Assembly: GCA_947425785.1 (NCBI GenBank)
Contig: CANEAY010000005.1
Span: 56,739-120,738, forward strand
Direction: 5' to 3'
Length of the DNA stretch: 64,000 nt
DNA from: an uncultured Pseudoflavonifractor sp.
Lineage (GTDB): Bacteria > Bacillota > Clostridia > Oscillospirales > Oscillospiraceae
Shown in pieces: positions 8,693-17,748 of the stretch; within the stretch, counting starts at the first letter, position 1; each line of letters starts with the position of its first letter. Made by a program: the position numbers and the translations under genes. The notes below the pieces were generated by a model, which searched no databases, was not told the DNA's origin, and worked only from the letters and a program-made list of their open reading frames with translations.

Positions 8693-9925
8693 ATGGGACT
8701 CATTGTTCAGAAATTCGGCGGCAGCTCCGTGGCGGACGCCAATAAAGTCCGCAACGTAGCCCGCATTATCACAGAGACATACAGGCGGGGACACAACGTG
8801 GTGGTAGTTCTCTCCGCACAAGGCGATACCACCGACGACCTCATTGCCAAGGCTCAGGAGATCAACCCGAACGCCTCCAAGCGCGAGATGGATATGCTCC
8901 TGTCCACGGGGGAGCAGATATCCTGTTCCCTGTGCGCCATGGCCATTGAGGCCATGGGCTACCCGGTGGTCTCTCTCACCGGCTGGCAGGCGGGGATGCA
9001 GACCAACTCCACCTATGGAAATGCCCGCATCAAGCGGGTATCCACCGAGCGCATCCTCAACGAGCTGGATCGGCGGAGCATCGTCATCGTCACCGGCTTT
9101 CAGGGCATCAATAAGTACGGCGATATCACCACCCTGGGCCGGGGAGGCTCTGATACCTCGGCGGTGGCCCTGGCGGCCAGCCTTCACGCCGACCTGTGCC
9201 AGATCTACACCGACGTGGATGGGGTGTACACCGCCGATCCCCGGCTGGTGCCGGAGGCCCACAAGCTCCAGGAGATCACTTTCGACGAGATGCTGGAGCT
9301 GGCTACCCTGGGCGCTCAAGTGCTCCACAACCGTTCGGTGGAGATGGCAAAGCGGTATAACGTCAATCTGGAGGTCCTCTCCAGCTTCTCCGGCAATCCG
9401 GGGACTAAAGTCAAGGAGGTTGTGAAAATCGTGGAAAAATCCCATGTCAGCGGTATCGCTAAGGATAAGAACATGGCCCGGCTGGCCCTGGTGGGCCTGG
9501 CCGACGAGCCCGGCATCGCCTTCCGTATCTTCTCGCTGCTGTCCAGAGAGAAGATAAACGTGGATATCATCCTGCAGTCCATCGGCCGGGATGACAAGAA
9601 GGACATCAGTTTCACTGTGGCCAAGAGCGACACCGATGCCGCCAAGCGCATCCTGGAGGAGAACCGGGAGTACATCGGCTTCGACCACATCGACGTCAGC
9701 GATAACATTGCCAAGGTCTCCATCGTGGGTGCGGGCATGATCAACAACCCCGGTGTGGCTGCCGGGATGTTCGAGGCCCTTTTCAACGCCGGCATCAACA
9801 TTCATATGATCTCCACCAGTGAGATCAAGGTCTCTGTGCTGGTAGACATTGACGACGCCGACAGGGCCGTCCAGGTCATTCACAGAAAGTTCTTTGACGA
9901 CAACGGGCTTCAGAGCGCGATGTAA
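8693..9925 (+). CDS. lysC: Aspartate kinase
   Basis: A 410-residue monofunctional aspartokinase, the first enzyme of the lysine/threonine/methionine family. The kinase domain starts with IVQKFGGSSVAD and contains TLGRGGSDTSAVALA. Two C-terminal ACT domains (about 265-410) include LADEPGIAFRIFS and VGAGMINNPGVAAGMFEAL; ACT domains in such enzymes mediate feedback by lysine or threonine. The start follows GGGGG at a nine-base spacing. A bidirectional terminator ends the cluster. I see no lysine riboswitch upstream, so control may lie in the ACT domains and the neighbouring ACT protein. Confidence 0.93.
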   Translation: MGLIVQKFGGSSVADANKVRNVARIITETYRRGHNVVVVLSAQGDTTDDLIAKAQEINPNASKREMDMLLSTGEQISCSLCAMAIEAMGYPVVSLTGWQAGMQTNSTYGNARIKRVSTERILNELDRRSIVIVTGFQGINKYGDITTLGRGGSDTSAVALAASLHADLCQIYTDVDGVYTADPRLVPEAHKLQEITFDEMLELATLGAQVLHNRSVEMAKRYNVNLEVLSSFSGNPGTKVKEVVKIVEKSHVSGIAKDKNMARLALVGLADEPGIAFRIFSLLSREKINVDIILQSIGRDDKKDISFTVAKSDTDAAKRILEENREYIGFDHIDVSDNIAKVSIVGAGMINNPGVAAGMFEALFNAGINIHMISTSEIKVSVLVDIDDADRAVQVIHRKFFDDNGLQSAM

Positions 9926-9930
9926 GTATA

Positions 9931-9969
9931 AAAAGTCCCCGGTATCCTTTGTGATACCGGGGACTTTTT
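9931..9969. terminator. Bidirectional terminator between lysC and SUFU gene
   Basis: AAAAGTCCCCGGTATC pairs perfectly with GATACCGGGGACTTTT around a six-base loop, with A and T runs on both sides. It serves the two convergent genes. Confidence 0.85.
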
Positions 9970-9979
9970 ATGTGTTCAG

Positions 9980-10759
9980 TCAGTCCTCTGCAGGGCCGTC
10001 CAGAACTTCCTTGAAGTCGGAACAGAGGTTGGGGCGCTTGGGCTCCAGAATGAAGACCGAGTTTTCGTCAAAGAGCTTATCCAGGGCCTCCATGCCGTAT
10101 TTCAGCTTGAACTCGATCTCTTCTTTATAGGCGGGGATAACGTTATAGAGGTTGATACGGTGGCCGTCTTCGGTGGTGATACTGCCCAGGGGGCCGTCCC
10201 CGCCGCCCACAAATACCACGCCGCCAAAGCCCACACTGTCATCCAGGGGAGCATAGTCCGGCCCGTTGGGGATGGTGTGGCCCCAGCCCAGCCAGGTGTG
10301 GTACTGGTGGGGGAAGCGGGCCATGAATTTCAGGGTGCGGATGGGCCAGTATGCCTCCTTCGGAGGCATCTCGTCGGGGGTGAGGGGCCAGTCACCGGGA
10401 AGGCAGAGGTAGACCTCACCCAGGCGAAGGATCTCCCGGTGCTCCGGCTTGACCTCGTCAGGGATGGTCATGGGCAGGTCGCTCATGCCGGTGGTGTAGA
10501 GCACAAAGAAGTTTTGCTCCTCGGTAGGCCACATGACATGGACGTCAATATGTACGATATCGCTGATGATCTCGTGGAGCACCCGGCTCTCCCGGCCGGG
10601 GAAGAGGGTCTCGAAGTGCTTTTCTATCTCCTCGGCATAGACCCCCGTATTTTCAGGGATCTGAAGGCTCTCATTCTGCACGTTTTTATAGCGGTAGATG
10701 GGGGAGCCGCCGGGGGTGACCCCGCTCTTTTTGCCAAAGAACTTATCCAGTAGACCCAT
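9980..10759 (-). CDS. Suppressor-of-fused (SUFU) domain protein
   Basis: The 259-residue product begins GLLDKFFGKK and contains a SUFU-like domain from about residue 40 to the C-terminus, with VHIDVHVMWPTEEQNFFVLYT and GMSDLPM. Bacterial SUFU proteins are of unknown function; they are often found as immunity-like or stand-alone cytoplasmic proteins. No toxin gene is adjacent, so I assign no role. The ATG at 10759 is preferred because AAGGAGG lies eight bases upstream; a GTG two codons earlier is less well placed. The gene is monocistronic. Confidence 0.7.
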   Translation of the reverse strand: MGLLDKFFGKKSGVTPGGSPIYRYKNVQNESLQIPENTGVYAEEIEKHFETLFPGRESRVLHEIISDIVHIDVHVMWPTEEQNFFVLYTTGMSDLPMTIPDEVKPEHREILRLGEVYLCLPGDWPLTPDEMPPKEAYWPIRTLKFMARFPHQYHTWLGWGHTIPNGPDYAPLDDSVGFGGVVFVGGGDGPLGSITTEDGHRINLYNVIPAYKEEIEFKLKYGMEALDKLFDENSVFILEPKRPNLCSDFKEVLDGPAED

Positions 10760-10922
10760 GGTCACGACCTCCTTTTTATAGCAATATTTTACTACGAGGT
10801 TTTTTTGCCGTCAAGGTCTGGCCCTCAATAACACATGAGCTATAAATTGCATAAAACCCTGACCTGCCCCTTCCTTGGGTCTTGCCAGATGCCACAAAGA
10901 TACACCTGAAAACGGAAAATTC

Positions 10923-10951
10923 TTGACATTATTCTAAAAAGCTCGTATACT
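10923..10951 (+). promoter_or_regulatory. Strong sigma-A promoter of glnA
   Basis: A perfect TTGACA and TATACT are separated by 17 bases, 103 bases upstream of the glnA start. Confidence 0.8.
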
Positions 10952-10961
10952 CGAACTATCA

Positions 10962-11033
10962 GTTGAGAACGAAGGCGTTCCGACCCCATGGGCGGAGCGC
11001 CTTCTTCCGTATCGGCCCTGGGAACATCTCAAC
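10962..11033 (+). promoter_or_regulatory. Structured glnA leader RNA, possible ANTAR target
   Basis: The leader can form two exclusive structures. One is a perfect 12-pair stem (10971-10982 with 10993-11004, one G-U pair) enclosed by an outer GTTGAGA/TCTCAAC pairing (10962-10968 with 11027-11033). The other has a short hairpin GAAC-GAAGGC-GTTC (10967-10980) with a hexanucleotide loop. An ANTAR-domain protein is encoded right after glnA, and ANTAR proteins bind paired hexaloop hairpins to prevent termination. No clear T run follows the stem, so control of translation or RNA stability is also possible. Confidence 0.55.
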
Positions 11034-11053
11034 ACGGAAAGGGGAGCCTGGCT

Positions 11054-12385
11054 ATGTCTTATACCAAGGAAGATATCATCCGTATCGTGAAAGAGGAAGA
11101 GATCGAATTTATCCGTATGCAGTTCACCGATATTTTCGGTCAGCTTAAAAATGTGGCAATTACAGCATCCCAGATAGAGAAGGCCGTCAACAACGAGATC
11201 ATGCTGGACGGTTCTTCCATTGAGGGCTTTGTACGCATCAATGAGTCCGACCAGTATCTCTATCCCGATCTGGACTCCTTCACCATCTTTCCCTGGCGGC
11301 CGCAGCACGGTAAGGTGGCCCGGCTCATCTGTGACGTTTACAACACCGATGGGACTCCCTTTGTGGGCGACCCCCGCGGAGTCCTGAAGAAGGTACTGGC
11401 CAAGGCCCGGGAGATGGGCTATGACGGGTTCAATGTGGGGCCCGAGGCGGAGTTCTTCCTGTTCCAGACCGATGACGACGGCAAGCCCACCACCAAGACC
11501 AACGATGAGGCCGGTTACTTTGACCTCGGCCCGCTGGATCACGGTGAGGGCACCCGCCGTGAGATCTGCCTTGCCTTGGAACAGATGGGCTTTGAGATCG
11601 AGGCCAGCCATCACGAGGCGGCCCAGGGCCAGCATGAGATCGACTTTAAATATGCCGACGCCCTCCATACCGCCGACAATATCATGACCTTCAAGTTCAC
11701 GGTAAAGACTCTGGCCCAGAAGAACGGCCTCCACGCCACCTTTATGCCCAAGCCTATCTTTGGTATTGCCGGTTCCGGCATGCATACCAATATGTCCCTG
11801 TTTAAGGACGGTAAAAACGTCTTTGCCGACCCCGATGGGGAGAAGGGACTGTCCAAGGAGTGCTACTCCTTTATTGCCGGCCTGCTGGCCCATGTGCAGG
11901 GTATGTCGGCCATCACCAACCCGCTGGTCAACTCCTATAAGCGGCTGGTGCCCGGTTACGAGGCACCCTGCTATCTGGCCTGGTCGGCCTCCAACCGCTC
12001 TGCCCTCATCCGTATCCCGGCCAGCCGGGGCGTGGGCACCCGGGTGGAGCTGCGCAGCCCCGACCCCTGCTGCAATCCCTATCTGGAGTTGGCCGTCCTG
12101 CTGGCGGCCGGTCTGGACGGGATCGAAAAAGGCCTGACCCCGCCCCCGGAGATCACCGAAAATATCTTCCAGATGGACGAAGAGGCCCGGCTGGCCCACG
12201 GCATCGAGAGCCTGCCCGGCTCCTTGGAGGAGGCCATCGAGGCCATGAAGCAGGACGAACTGGTCTTGGCTGTGTTGGGCAAACATGTGGCGGAGAACTA
12301 CATTGAGGGCAAGATGAAGGAGTGGGACGAGTACCGTACCCGTGTCTCCTCCTGGGAGCGGGAGAAATACATCGTCATCTATTGA
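11054..12385 (+). CDS. glnA: Glutamine synthetase type I
   Basis: A 443-residue GSI enzyme that condenses glutamate and ammonia to glutamine with ATP. Visible motifs are LDGSSIEGF, the metal-binding [18 protein letters not shown] and the ATP/glutamate segment [12 protein letters not shown]. The length and C-terminus fit the GSI-alpha class of Firmicutes, which is controlled by feedback and protein partners rather than adenylylation. The start at 11054 follows GGGGAG, so an upstream in-frame ATG inside the leader is rejected. The ANTAR gene begins 45 bases later. Confidence 0.95.
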   Translation: MSYTKEDIIRIVKEEEIEFIRMQFTDIFGQLKNVAITASQIEKAVNNEIMLDGSSIEGFVRINESDQYLYPDLDSFTIFPWRPQHGKVARLICDVYNTDGTPFVGDPRGVLKKVLAKAREMGYDGFNVGPEAEFFLFQTDDDGKPTTKTNDEAGYFDLGPLDHGEGTRREICLALEQMGFEIEASHHEAAQGQHEIDFKYADALHTADNIMTFKFTVKTLAQKNGLHATFMPKPIFGIAGSGMHTNMSLFKDGKNVFADPDGEKGLSKECYSFIAGLLAHVQGMSAITNPLVNSYKRLVPGYEAPCYLAWSASNRSALIRIPASRGVGTRVELRSPDPCCNPYLELAVLLAAGLDGIEKGLTPPPEITENIFQMDEEARLAHGIESLPGSLEEAIEAMKQDELVLAVLGKHVAENYIEGKMKEWDEYRTRVSSWEREKYIVIY

Positions 12386-12430
12386 TACCCAAGGCTTGGC
12401 AAACTCCTGACAGGGGAGGCGTGAAGGGGA

Positions 12431-12973
12431 ATGGAAAAAGTGATCCTCGCCTTTGAGGGGGAGAAAACTGCTGAGCGTATTCGGGATATTCTGGAAGGTG
12501 CGGGAGTGGCAGCCTGTCTGACCTGTCACTCCGCCGCCGAGGTAAAGCGGCTGGTGAACAAACAGCATATCAACACTGTTGTCTGCGGCTATAAGCTACG
12601 GGACGAGACTGCGGAGAGCATGGCCGAGGATCTGCCTGTGACCTGCTCGGTGCTGATCTTGGCAGTCCAAAATATGCTGGATCTCATGTCCGGCGACAAT
12701 ATCTTCAAACTGGCCGCCCCGGCGGCCCGAAACGACCTGATATCCTCGGTACAGATGCTCCTCCAGACTGCCCGCCGCTTAGAATCCATCGCACGACCCC
12801 AGCGCAGTACAGAGGAGACCGAACTCATTAGGGAGGCCAAGGCCGCGCTCATGGAGCACCGGGGCATGACCGAGGAGCAGGCCCACCGTTTCCTTCAAAA
12901 GAAAAGTATGGACTCCGGCGCAAAATTGCCGCAGACCGCCCGAATGGTCTTGGACGGCCTGTGGCAGGACTAA
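12431..12973 (+). CDS. ANTAR-domain response-regulator-like RNA-binding antiterminator
   Basis: The 180-residue protein has a degenerate receiver-like N-terminal half (MEKVILAFEGEKTAERIRDIL, with AGV and VVCGYKL segments but no standard phospho-Asp pocket) and a C-terminal ANTAR domain at about 126-178 with LIREAKAALMEHRGMTEEQAH. ANTAR proteins bind tandem RNA hairpins and block termination. Its position directly after glnA, whose leader is highly structured, points to nitrogen-linked control of glnA or related genes. The signal it senses cannot be told. Confidence 0.83.
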   Translation: MEKVILAFEGEKTAERIRDILEGAGVAACLTCHSAAEVKRLVNKQHINTVVCGYKLRDETAESMAEDLPVTCSVLILAVQNMLDLMSGDNIFKLAAPAARNDLISSVQMLLQTARRLESIARPQRSTEETELIREAKAALMEHRGMTEEQAHRFLQKKSMDSGAKLPQTARMVLDGLWQD

Positions 12974-13016
12974 TATAGAACGACAGGGCGGTCATTCCAG
13001 CGTGAACGCTATACGG

Positions 13017-13050
13017 CGGCAGTCAGGTCAGCCTGACTGCCGTTGTTTGT
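13017..13050 (+). terminator. Intrinsic terminator between the ANTAR gene and dapF
   Basis: GGCAGTCAGG pairs with CCTGACTGCC around TCAG, then TTGTTTGT. A small AGCG-TGAA-CGCT hairpin precedes it at about 13000-13011. dapF starts 30 bases later, so this could also act as an attenuator. Confidence 0.7.
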
Positions 13051-13080
13051 CAAAGCCAATGGCAAGGGGGAGTTTTTCAA

Positions 13081-13884
13081 ATGCACTTTATCAAAATGCA
13101 AGGGTTGGGAAACGACTATGTCTATTTGGACTGTACCAAGTCTGCCCCGGCAGACCTGCCTGCCCTGGCCAGGGCGGTGTCCGACCGGCACTTCGGCATC
13201 GGGAGCGACGGCCTTATCTGTGTTTTTCCCTCGGACAAGGCAGACTTTCAGATGAAAATGTTCAATGCCGACGGCTCCCAGGGGGAGATGTGCGGCAATG
13301 GCATCCGATGTGTAGGCAAGCTGGTCTATGATAAGGGACTGACGGACAAGACTACTGTCACCGTTGAGACCCTGGCCGGCATCAAGACCCTGAAGCTCAA
13401 GGCAGAACAGGGGAGCGTGACCGCTGCCACGGTGGATATGGGGCTGCCCAAGTTGGAGGAGGGCCGGCGGGTGGCCTGCGCAGGAGAAGAGTTTCAAGGC
13501 TTCCCGGTCTCCATGGGAAATCCGCATTTTGTGATCCCCGCAAGCGGCGTAAAGGAATTTAACTTGTCTAAATTCGCGCCGCTCTCCGCACCAAATCCGG
13601 CCTTTCCCCAGGGCGTAAATGTAGAGATCGCGGAGGTCTTGGCACCTGACCATGTGTGTATGCGGGTGTGGGAGCGGGGAAGCGGGGAGACCCTGGCCTG
13701 CGGCACAGGGGCCTGCGCTGTGGCCTGTGCTTGCGCCAGCCAGGGGCTGACCGGGCGGGAGGTCACTGTGACCCTATTGGGGGGAGACCTCCATATCCGC
13801 TGGGATGAGACCGACGGACACGTATATATGACCGGCCCGGCTGTCACCGTCTATGAGGGCGAGTGGCCGGACAGAGACGGGTAA
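13081..13884 (+). CDS. dapF: Diaminopimelate epimerase
   Basis: A 267-residue enzyme converting LL- to meso-diaminopimelate. It starts [15 protein letters not shown] and has both catalytic cysteine segments, MCGNGIRC in the N-terminal half and ACGTGACAV near the C-terminus. The length is normal. AAGGGGGAG precedes the ATG. dapL begins 13 bases after the stop, so the last two enzymes of the aminotransferase DAP route are co-transcribed in reverse order of reaction. Confidence 0.94.
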   Translation: MHFIKMQGLGNDYVYLDCTKSAPADLPALARAVSDRHFGIGSDGLICVFPSDKADFQMKMFNADGSQGEMCGNGIRCVGKLVYDKGLTDKTTVTVETLAGIKTLKLKAEQGSVTAATVDMGLPKLEEGRRVACAGEEFQGFPVSMGNPHFVIPASGVKEFNLSKFAPLSAPNPAFPQGVNVEIAEVLAPDHVCMRVWERGSGETLACGTGACAVACACASQGLTGREVTVTLLGGDLHIRWDETDGHVYMTGPAVTVYEGEWPDRDG

Positions 13885-13897
13885 GGAGGAGCGCGCA

Positions 13898-15115
13898 ATG
13901 GCTCACATCAATCAGAACTTTTTGAAATTGCCGGGAGGCTATCTCTTCCCGGAGATCGGCCGCCGGGTGCGGGCATTTTCCGCTGAAAATCCGCCCAAGT
14001 CCTTGATACGTCTGGGCATTGGCGACGTGACCCAGCCCCTGGCCCCCGCCGTTATCGAGGCCATGCACAAGGCGGTGGAGGAGATGGGCCGCAAGGAGAC
14101 CTTCCGGGGCTACTGTGAGGAGACCTGCTGTGCTTACGATTTTCTTCGTTTTGCCATTCGGGATTCCTACAAGGCGGCGGGAGTGGAGATCGCCGACGAT
14201 GAGATCTTCGTCTCTGACGGCGCCAAGAGCGATTGCGGCAGTATTGGCGATATCTTCGGTTTAGACAATGTGGTGGCGGTCTGTGACCCGGTCTATCCCG
14301 TCTATGTGGACACCAACGCCATGGCGGGCCGGGCAGGGGACTATGACGGGGAGAAGTGGACTGACCTGATATACCTGCCCTGCACTGCGGAAAACGGCTT
14401 TTTCCCGGCCCTGCCGGAGGGGAAGGTACCTGACCTCATCTATATCTGCTCTCCCAACAATCCCACCGGGGCCGCCGCCACCAGGGAACAGCTCCAGATG
14501 TGGGTAGACTATGCCAACGCCCACGGCAGCGTGATCCTGTACGATTCCGCCTATGAGGCCTTTATCACCGAGCCCGGCATCCCCCACAGCATTTTTGAAA
14601 TTGAAGGGGCCAAGACCTGCGCTATTGAGTTCCGCTCCTTCTCCAAGACAGCAGGCTTTACCGGTACCCGGTGCGCCTATACTGTCATCCCCAAGGCCCT
14701 GGTGCGGGATGGGGCCAGCCTCAACGCCCTCTGGAGCCGCCGCCAGGGCACTAAATTCAACGGTGTGGCCTATGTGACCCAGCGGGCCGCTGAAGCTACC
14801 TTCACCGCCGAGGGCCAGAAGCAGATCAAGGAGACTATCGCCTTCTATCTGAACAACGCCAAGGTCATCAAGGAGGGTCTCTCCGCCGCAGGGCTCAATG
14901 TCTACGGCGGCGTGAACGCGCCCTATATCTGGGCCAGAACGCCGGAGGGGGTCTCCTCCTGGGATTTCTTTGACGTTCTTTTAAAGAAAGCCTGCGTGGT
15001 CACCACTCCCGGCGCCGGCTTCGGCCCCAGCGGGGAGGGCTATATCCGCCTCACCGCCTTTGGAGATGCGGATGCGACAGTGGAAGCGGTGGAGCGGATC
15101 AAAGATATCCTGTAA
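13898..15115 (+). CDS. dapL: LL-diaminopimelate aminotransferase
   Basis: A 405-residue class I/II PLP aminotransferase. The N-terminus [21 protein letters not shown] and the lysine segment [16 protein letters not shown] are characteristic of DapL, which makes LL-diaminopimelate from tetrahydrodipicolinate in one step and bypasses the acyl-dependent DapD/DapC/DapE route. The PLP lysine is in SFSK. The start is the ATG eight bases after AAGGAGG, rather than an ATG 15 codons upstream that lies inside dapF. A bidirectional terminator follows. Confidence 0.93.
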   Translation: MAHINQNFLKLPGGYLFPEIGRRVRAFSAENPPKSLIRLGIGDVTQPLAPAVIEAMHKAVEEMGRKETFRGYCEETCCAYDFLRFAIRDSYKAAGVEIADDEIFVSDGAKSDCGSIGDIFGLDNVVAVCDPVYPVYVDTNAMAGRAGDYDGEKWTDLIYLPCTAENGFFPALPEGKVPDLIYICSPNNPTGAAATREQLQMWVDYANAHGSVILYDSAYEAFITEPGIPHSIFEIEGAKTCAIEFRSFSKTAGFTGTRCAYTVIPKALVRDGASLNALWSRRQGTKFNGVAYVTQRAAEATFTAEGQKQIKETIAFYLNNAKVIKEGLSAAGLNVYGGVNAPYIWARTPEGVSSWDFFDVLLKKACVVTTPGAGFGPSGEGYIRLTAFGDADATVEAVERIKDIL

Positions 15116-15133
15116 AGAAGAATTCCTTTACAG

Positions 15134-15171
15134 AAAAAGTCCCGGCCCTCTCTTTTGGGCCGGGACTTTTT
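15134..15171. terminator. Bidirectional terminator between dapL and cotJC
   Basis: AAAAAGTCCCGGCCC pairs with GGGCCGGGACTTTTT around an eight-base loop. Confidence 0.85.
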
Positions 15172-15184
15172 GAATTTGTGACGT

Positions 15185-15796
15185 TTACTGCTTGGGCGGC
15201 ACCTTGTCAAAGGCGGGGTTCGTGAAATAAACGTTCTTTTGATCCATCCGCTCCTTGGCCAGGCGAATGGCCTCGCCAAAGCGCTGGAAGTGGACGATCT
15301 CCCGCTCCCGCAGGAAGCGAATGACGTCGTTGACGTCCGGGTCGTCGGACAGCCGCAGGATGTTGTCGTAGGTCAGGCGGGCTTTCTGCTCTGCCGCCAG
15401 GTCTTCGGTGAGGTCGGCCAGGATATCGCCGGTGGACTGCATGGTGGACGCAGACCAGGGATAGCCGGAGGCGAACTGGGGATAGATGCCGGTGGTGTGA
15501 TCCACAAAATAGGTATCGAAGCCGGCAGTCCTGATCTGCTCTTCGGTGAGATTGCGGGTGAGCTGATGGACGATGGCGGCCACCATCTCCATGTGGCCCA
15601 GCTCCTCGGTGCCGATATCGGTGAGGAGGGCCTTCAGCTCGGGATAGGGCATGGCATAGCGTTGGGAGAGATAGCGCATAGAGGCGCCCAGCTCACCATC
15701 GGGGCCTCCGTACTGGCTGATGATGACCGAGGCCAGTTTGGGGTTGGGGGTCTTGATCTTCACCGGGTACTGAAGTTTTTTCTCATACATGAACAT
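15185..15796 (-). CDS. cotJC: Spore coat manganese catalase-like protein CotJC
   Basis: A 203-residue manganese-catalase family protein. It carries the diiron/dimanganese-type ligands in EELGHMEMV and REREIVHFQRFGEA, and the conserved SQYGGPDGELGASMRYLSQRY. CotJC is an inner spore-coat protein in Bacillus and Clostridium; catalase activity is likely but not certain. It starts three bases after the stop of the fused cotJA-cotJB gene, with AGGAGG 13 bases before the ATG, which suggests coupled translation. Confidence 0.92.
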   Translation of the reverse strand: MFMYEKKLQYPVKIKTPNPKLASVIISQYGGPDGELGASMRYLSQRYAMPYPELKALLTDIGTEELGHMEMVAAIVHQLTRNLTEEQIRTAGFDTYFVDHTTGIYPQFASGYPWSASTMQSTGDILADLTEDLAAEQKARLTYDNILRLSDDPDVNDVIRFLREREIVHFQRFGEAIRLAKERMDQKNVYFTNPAFDKVPPKQ

Positions 15797-15799
15797 GGC

Positions 15800-16261
15800 T
15801 TACTTCTTGCCTCCTTCCGGGAAGTCCCAGGGCCAGGGGTTATTGATCCAACAGGAATAGCTCTTGTGGTTAGCAGTGGCGGCCATGGTGATGGGGCCGC
15901 ACATGGCCTCATACTTTTCCCGGCCGGCCTTCTCCAGGGCAGCGTACTGCTGGAAGAGGGCAAAAGCCTCCTCATCGGCCTGGTGGGTGTCCAGGTAGAG
16001 TCCCAGCTCCAGCAGCACGAACTCCAGGGCTTGCAGCTCCCCCAGCGGGCCGCTGACGGCGTTGGGGGCATCCACCTTCAGGTGGAAGGGCAGGTTGAGC
16101 CCGGGAAAGAGGGTGCCGTTGCTCAACGCGTCGTTGGGCTCATAGCGCTTGGAGCCGGTCTGCTGAAAGGGGACATAGGGAACCGCCAGCGGGGCGCACT
16201 CCGGCAAAGTGCCGCAGCCGTCGGCGCAGGCGGGCTTGTTCGTTCCTTGATCGGGATACAA
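15800..16261 (-). CDS. Fused CotJA-CotJB spore coat protein
   Basis: One 153-residue frame contains both small coat proteins. Residues about 25-62 (VPYVPFQQTGSKRYEPNDAL, then GTLFPGLNLPF) match CotJA. Residues about 70-153 match CotJB, with LQALEFVLLELGLYLDTH, DEEAFALFQQYA and CWINNPWPWDFP at the end. In described cotJ operons these are two genes of about 80-90 residues each; no stop or start separates them here. The N-terminus is Cys-containing. The start is probably TTG at 16261, nine bases after AAGGAGG. Confidence 0.85.
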   Translation of the reverse strand: MYPDQGTNKPACADGCGTLPECAPLAVPYVPFQQTGSKRYEPNDALSNGTLFPGLNLPFHLKVDAPNAVSGPLGELQALEFVLLELGLYLDTHQADEEAFALFQQYAALEKAGREKYEAMCGPITMAATANHKSYSCWINNPWPWDFPEGGKK

Positions 16262-16359
16262 TGCAGGTTCCTCCTTGCAATGGATTGAAGGAAAGTCCTC
16301 CGGGCTATCCTATGCTCCCAAAGGGATGGCGGGGAAGGGGGGATGGACTGGAGAGAGGG

Positions 16360-16388
16360 GCATAAGCGGGCGGGACAGCCCATAAAGT
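16360..16388 (+). promoter_or_regulatory. Possible sigma-E promoter of cwlD
   Basis: GCATAAG, 14 bases, then CATAAAGT resembles the sigma-E consensus (ATA-rich -35; CATAcAnT -10), 21 bases before the cwlD start. Confidence 0.5.
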
Positions 16389-16408
16389 GGCAAGGGGAGG
16401 GATGAAGA

Positions 16409-17161
16409 ATGAAAAAATGGAGCGGGAAAAAAGTTTTGGCTATGGTACTGGCAGCGGCGGCGTTGGCCGGAGCAGGCTCAATGGGGGAGAGACGGTACAC
16501 AGCGGCTGCCTTTGCCCCGGCACGGCTGCCCCAGCGGCAGTATATTCTGGACGCGGGCCACGGCGGGGAGGATGGAGGTGCCGTCTCCCTCACCGGGGTG
16601 GCGGAGAGCAGTATCAACCTGGCAGTGACCTTAAAGCTGGATCAGCTCCTGGGATTTTACGGCCTTTCGCCCATCCTCCTGCGGGACAGCGACATCTCGC
16701 TTTATGACCCGGGCTGTGAGACCTTGCGGCAGAAGAAGGTGTCCGACCTCCACAACCGGGTGGCCACTGTGGAGTCTACACCAAATGCCTGGCTGGTGAG
16801 CATCCACCAGAATACCTTTTCCAATCCGGCCTATCACGGCGCCCAGGTCTTCTACCGGCCGGGGGAGGAGAGCAAGGCCATGGCAGAGTTGACCCAGGGG
16901 GCCCTTCGACAGGGCCTTGACCAGGGGAACAAGCGTACACCGACCCAGATCCCGGACTCGGTCTATCTGATGAAGCATATCAACTGTCCCGCCATCCTGG
17001 TGGAGTGCGGTTTTCTCTCCAACGCCGCGGAGGAGGCAAAGCTCCGGCAGGGAGGATATCAGACCCAGTTGGCTCTGTGCATCACTTCGGCCATCTTAAA
17101 AAGTGGGGAAGCGCCTGGTGGGGAAGTATGTCCTACAGAACAAGACCGCCTTGCATCTTGA
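16409..17161 (+). CDS. cwlD: N-acetylmuramoyl-L-alanine amidase, CwlD-like (spore cortex)
   Basis: A 250-residue Amidase_3 protein with a signal/anchor segment at about 7-24. The zinc ligands are visible: His in DAGHGGEDGG, Glu in ESSINL, His in SIHQNTF, and the catalytic Glu in VECGFLSN. The single-domain layout fits CwlD, which removes peptides from muramic acid before muramic-delta-lactam forms in spore cortex. A sigma-E-like promoter and the divergent cotJ locus support a mother-cell role. A general cell-wall amidase remains possible. Confidence 0.82.
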   Translation: MKKWSGKKVLAMVLAAAALAGAGSMGERRYTAAAFAPARLPQRQYILDAGHGGEDGGAVSLTGVAESSINLAVTLKLDQLLGFYGLSPILLRDSDISLYDPGCETLRQKKVSDLHNRVATVESTPNAWLVSIHQNTFSNPAYHGAQVFYRPGEESKAMAELTQGALRQGLDQGNKRTPTQIPDSVYLMKHINCPAILVECGFLSNAAEEAKLRQGGYQTQLALCITSAILKSGEAPGGEVCPTEQDRLAS

Positions 17162-17214
17162 GGGGGGCTGTGGTAAAATTTAAACAAGCGGCGTACAAAA
17201 GAAGGGAAAAAGAG

Positions 17215-17727
17215 ATGAAGTGTAATATACGAAAATGGGCACTGTCGGACGCAGCCGACCTGGCGGCGGCATTGTCCAATCAAAAGATACTGGATAACCT
17301 CCGGGACGGCTTGCCCTACCCATATACAGAGCGGGATGGGCAGGACTATATCTCTGCCATGCTCGCCGCAGACCCCAATGACATCTTTGCCTTTGCCGTC
17401 ACAGCAGATGACAGGGTGATAGGCAGTATCGGTGTATTCCGGCAGGGCAACATCCACCGGCAGACTGCCGAACTGGGATACTATATCGCCGAAAGCCATT
17501 GGGGCATGGGCATTATGACCGAAGCGGTCAGGCGGGTCTGCGCCTATGTATTTGAAAACAGCAATATCATACGCATCTACGCGGAACCCTTTTCCTATAA
17601 CAGAGCATCCTGCCGGGTACTGGAAAAGGCGGGCTTTCAGCATGAGGGAACGCTGAAGAGCAACGCAGTCAAGAACGGCAGGATCATTGATATGGAGCTG
17701 TACGCACGGATAAGACCAGAGAAATAA
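17215..17727 (+). CDS. GNAT family N-acetyltransferase (RimJ/RimL-like)
   Basis: A 170-residue GNAT protein with the acetyl-CoA-binding motif SHWGMGIMTEAVRRV and the late motif NRASCRVLEKAGFQHEG, followed by KNGRIIDMELYAR as in the RimJ/RimL branch. The acceptor substrate is unknown; N-terminal or small-molecule acetylation are both seen in relatives. The ATG at 17215 follows GAAGGGAAA. Base composition is slightly more AT-rich than the flanking genes, so recent acquisition is possible but weakly supported. radA follows after 21 bases. Confidence 0.82.
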   Translation: MKCNIRKWALSDAADLAAALSNQKILDNLRDGLPYPYTERDGQDYISAMLAADPNDIFAFAVTADDRVIGSIGVFRQGNIHRQTAELGYYIAESHWGMGIMTEAVRRVCAYVFENSNIIRIYAEPFSYNRASCRVLEKAGFQHEGTLKSNAVKNGRIIDMELYARIRPEK

Positions 17728-17748
17728 ATAGGAACAGGGGAGAGCGCT

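Noticed and set aside
10988..11053. Earlier ATG for glnA
   Set aside because: It lies in the structured leader; the conserved GlnA N-terminus begins at 11054 after GGGGAG.
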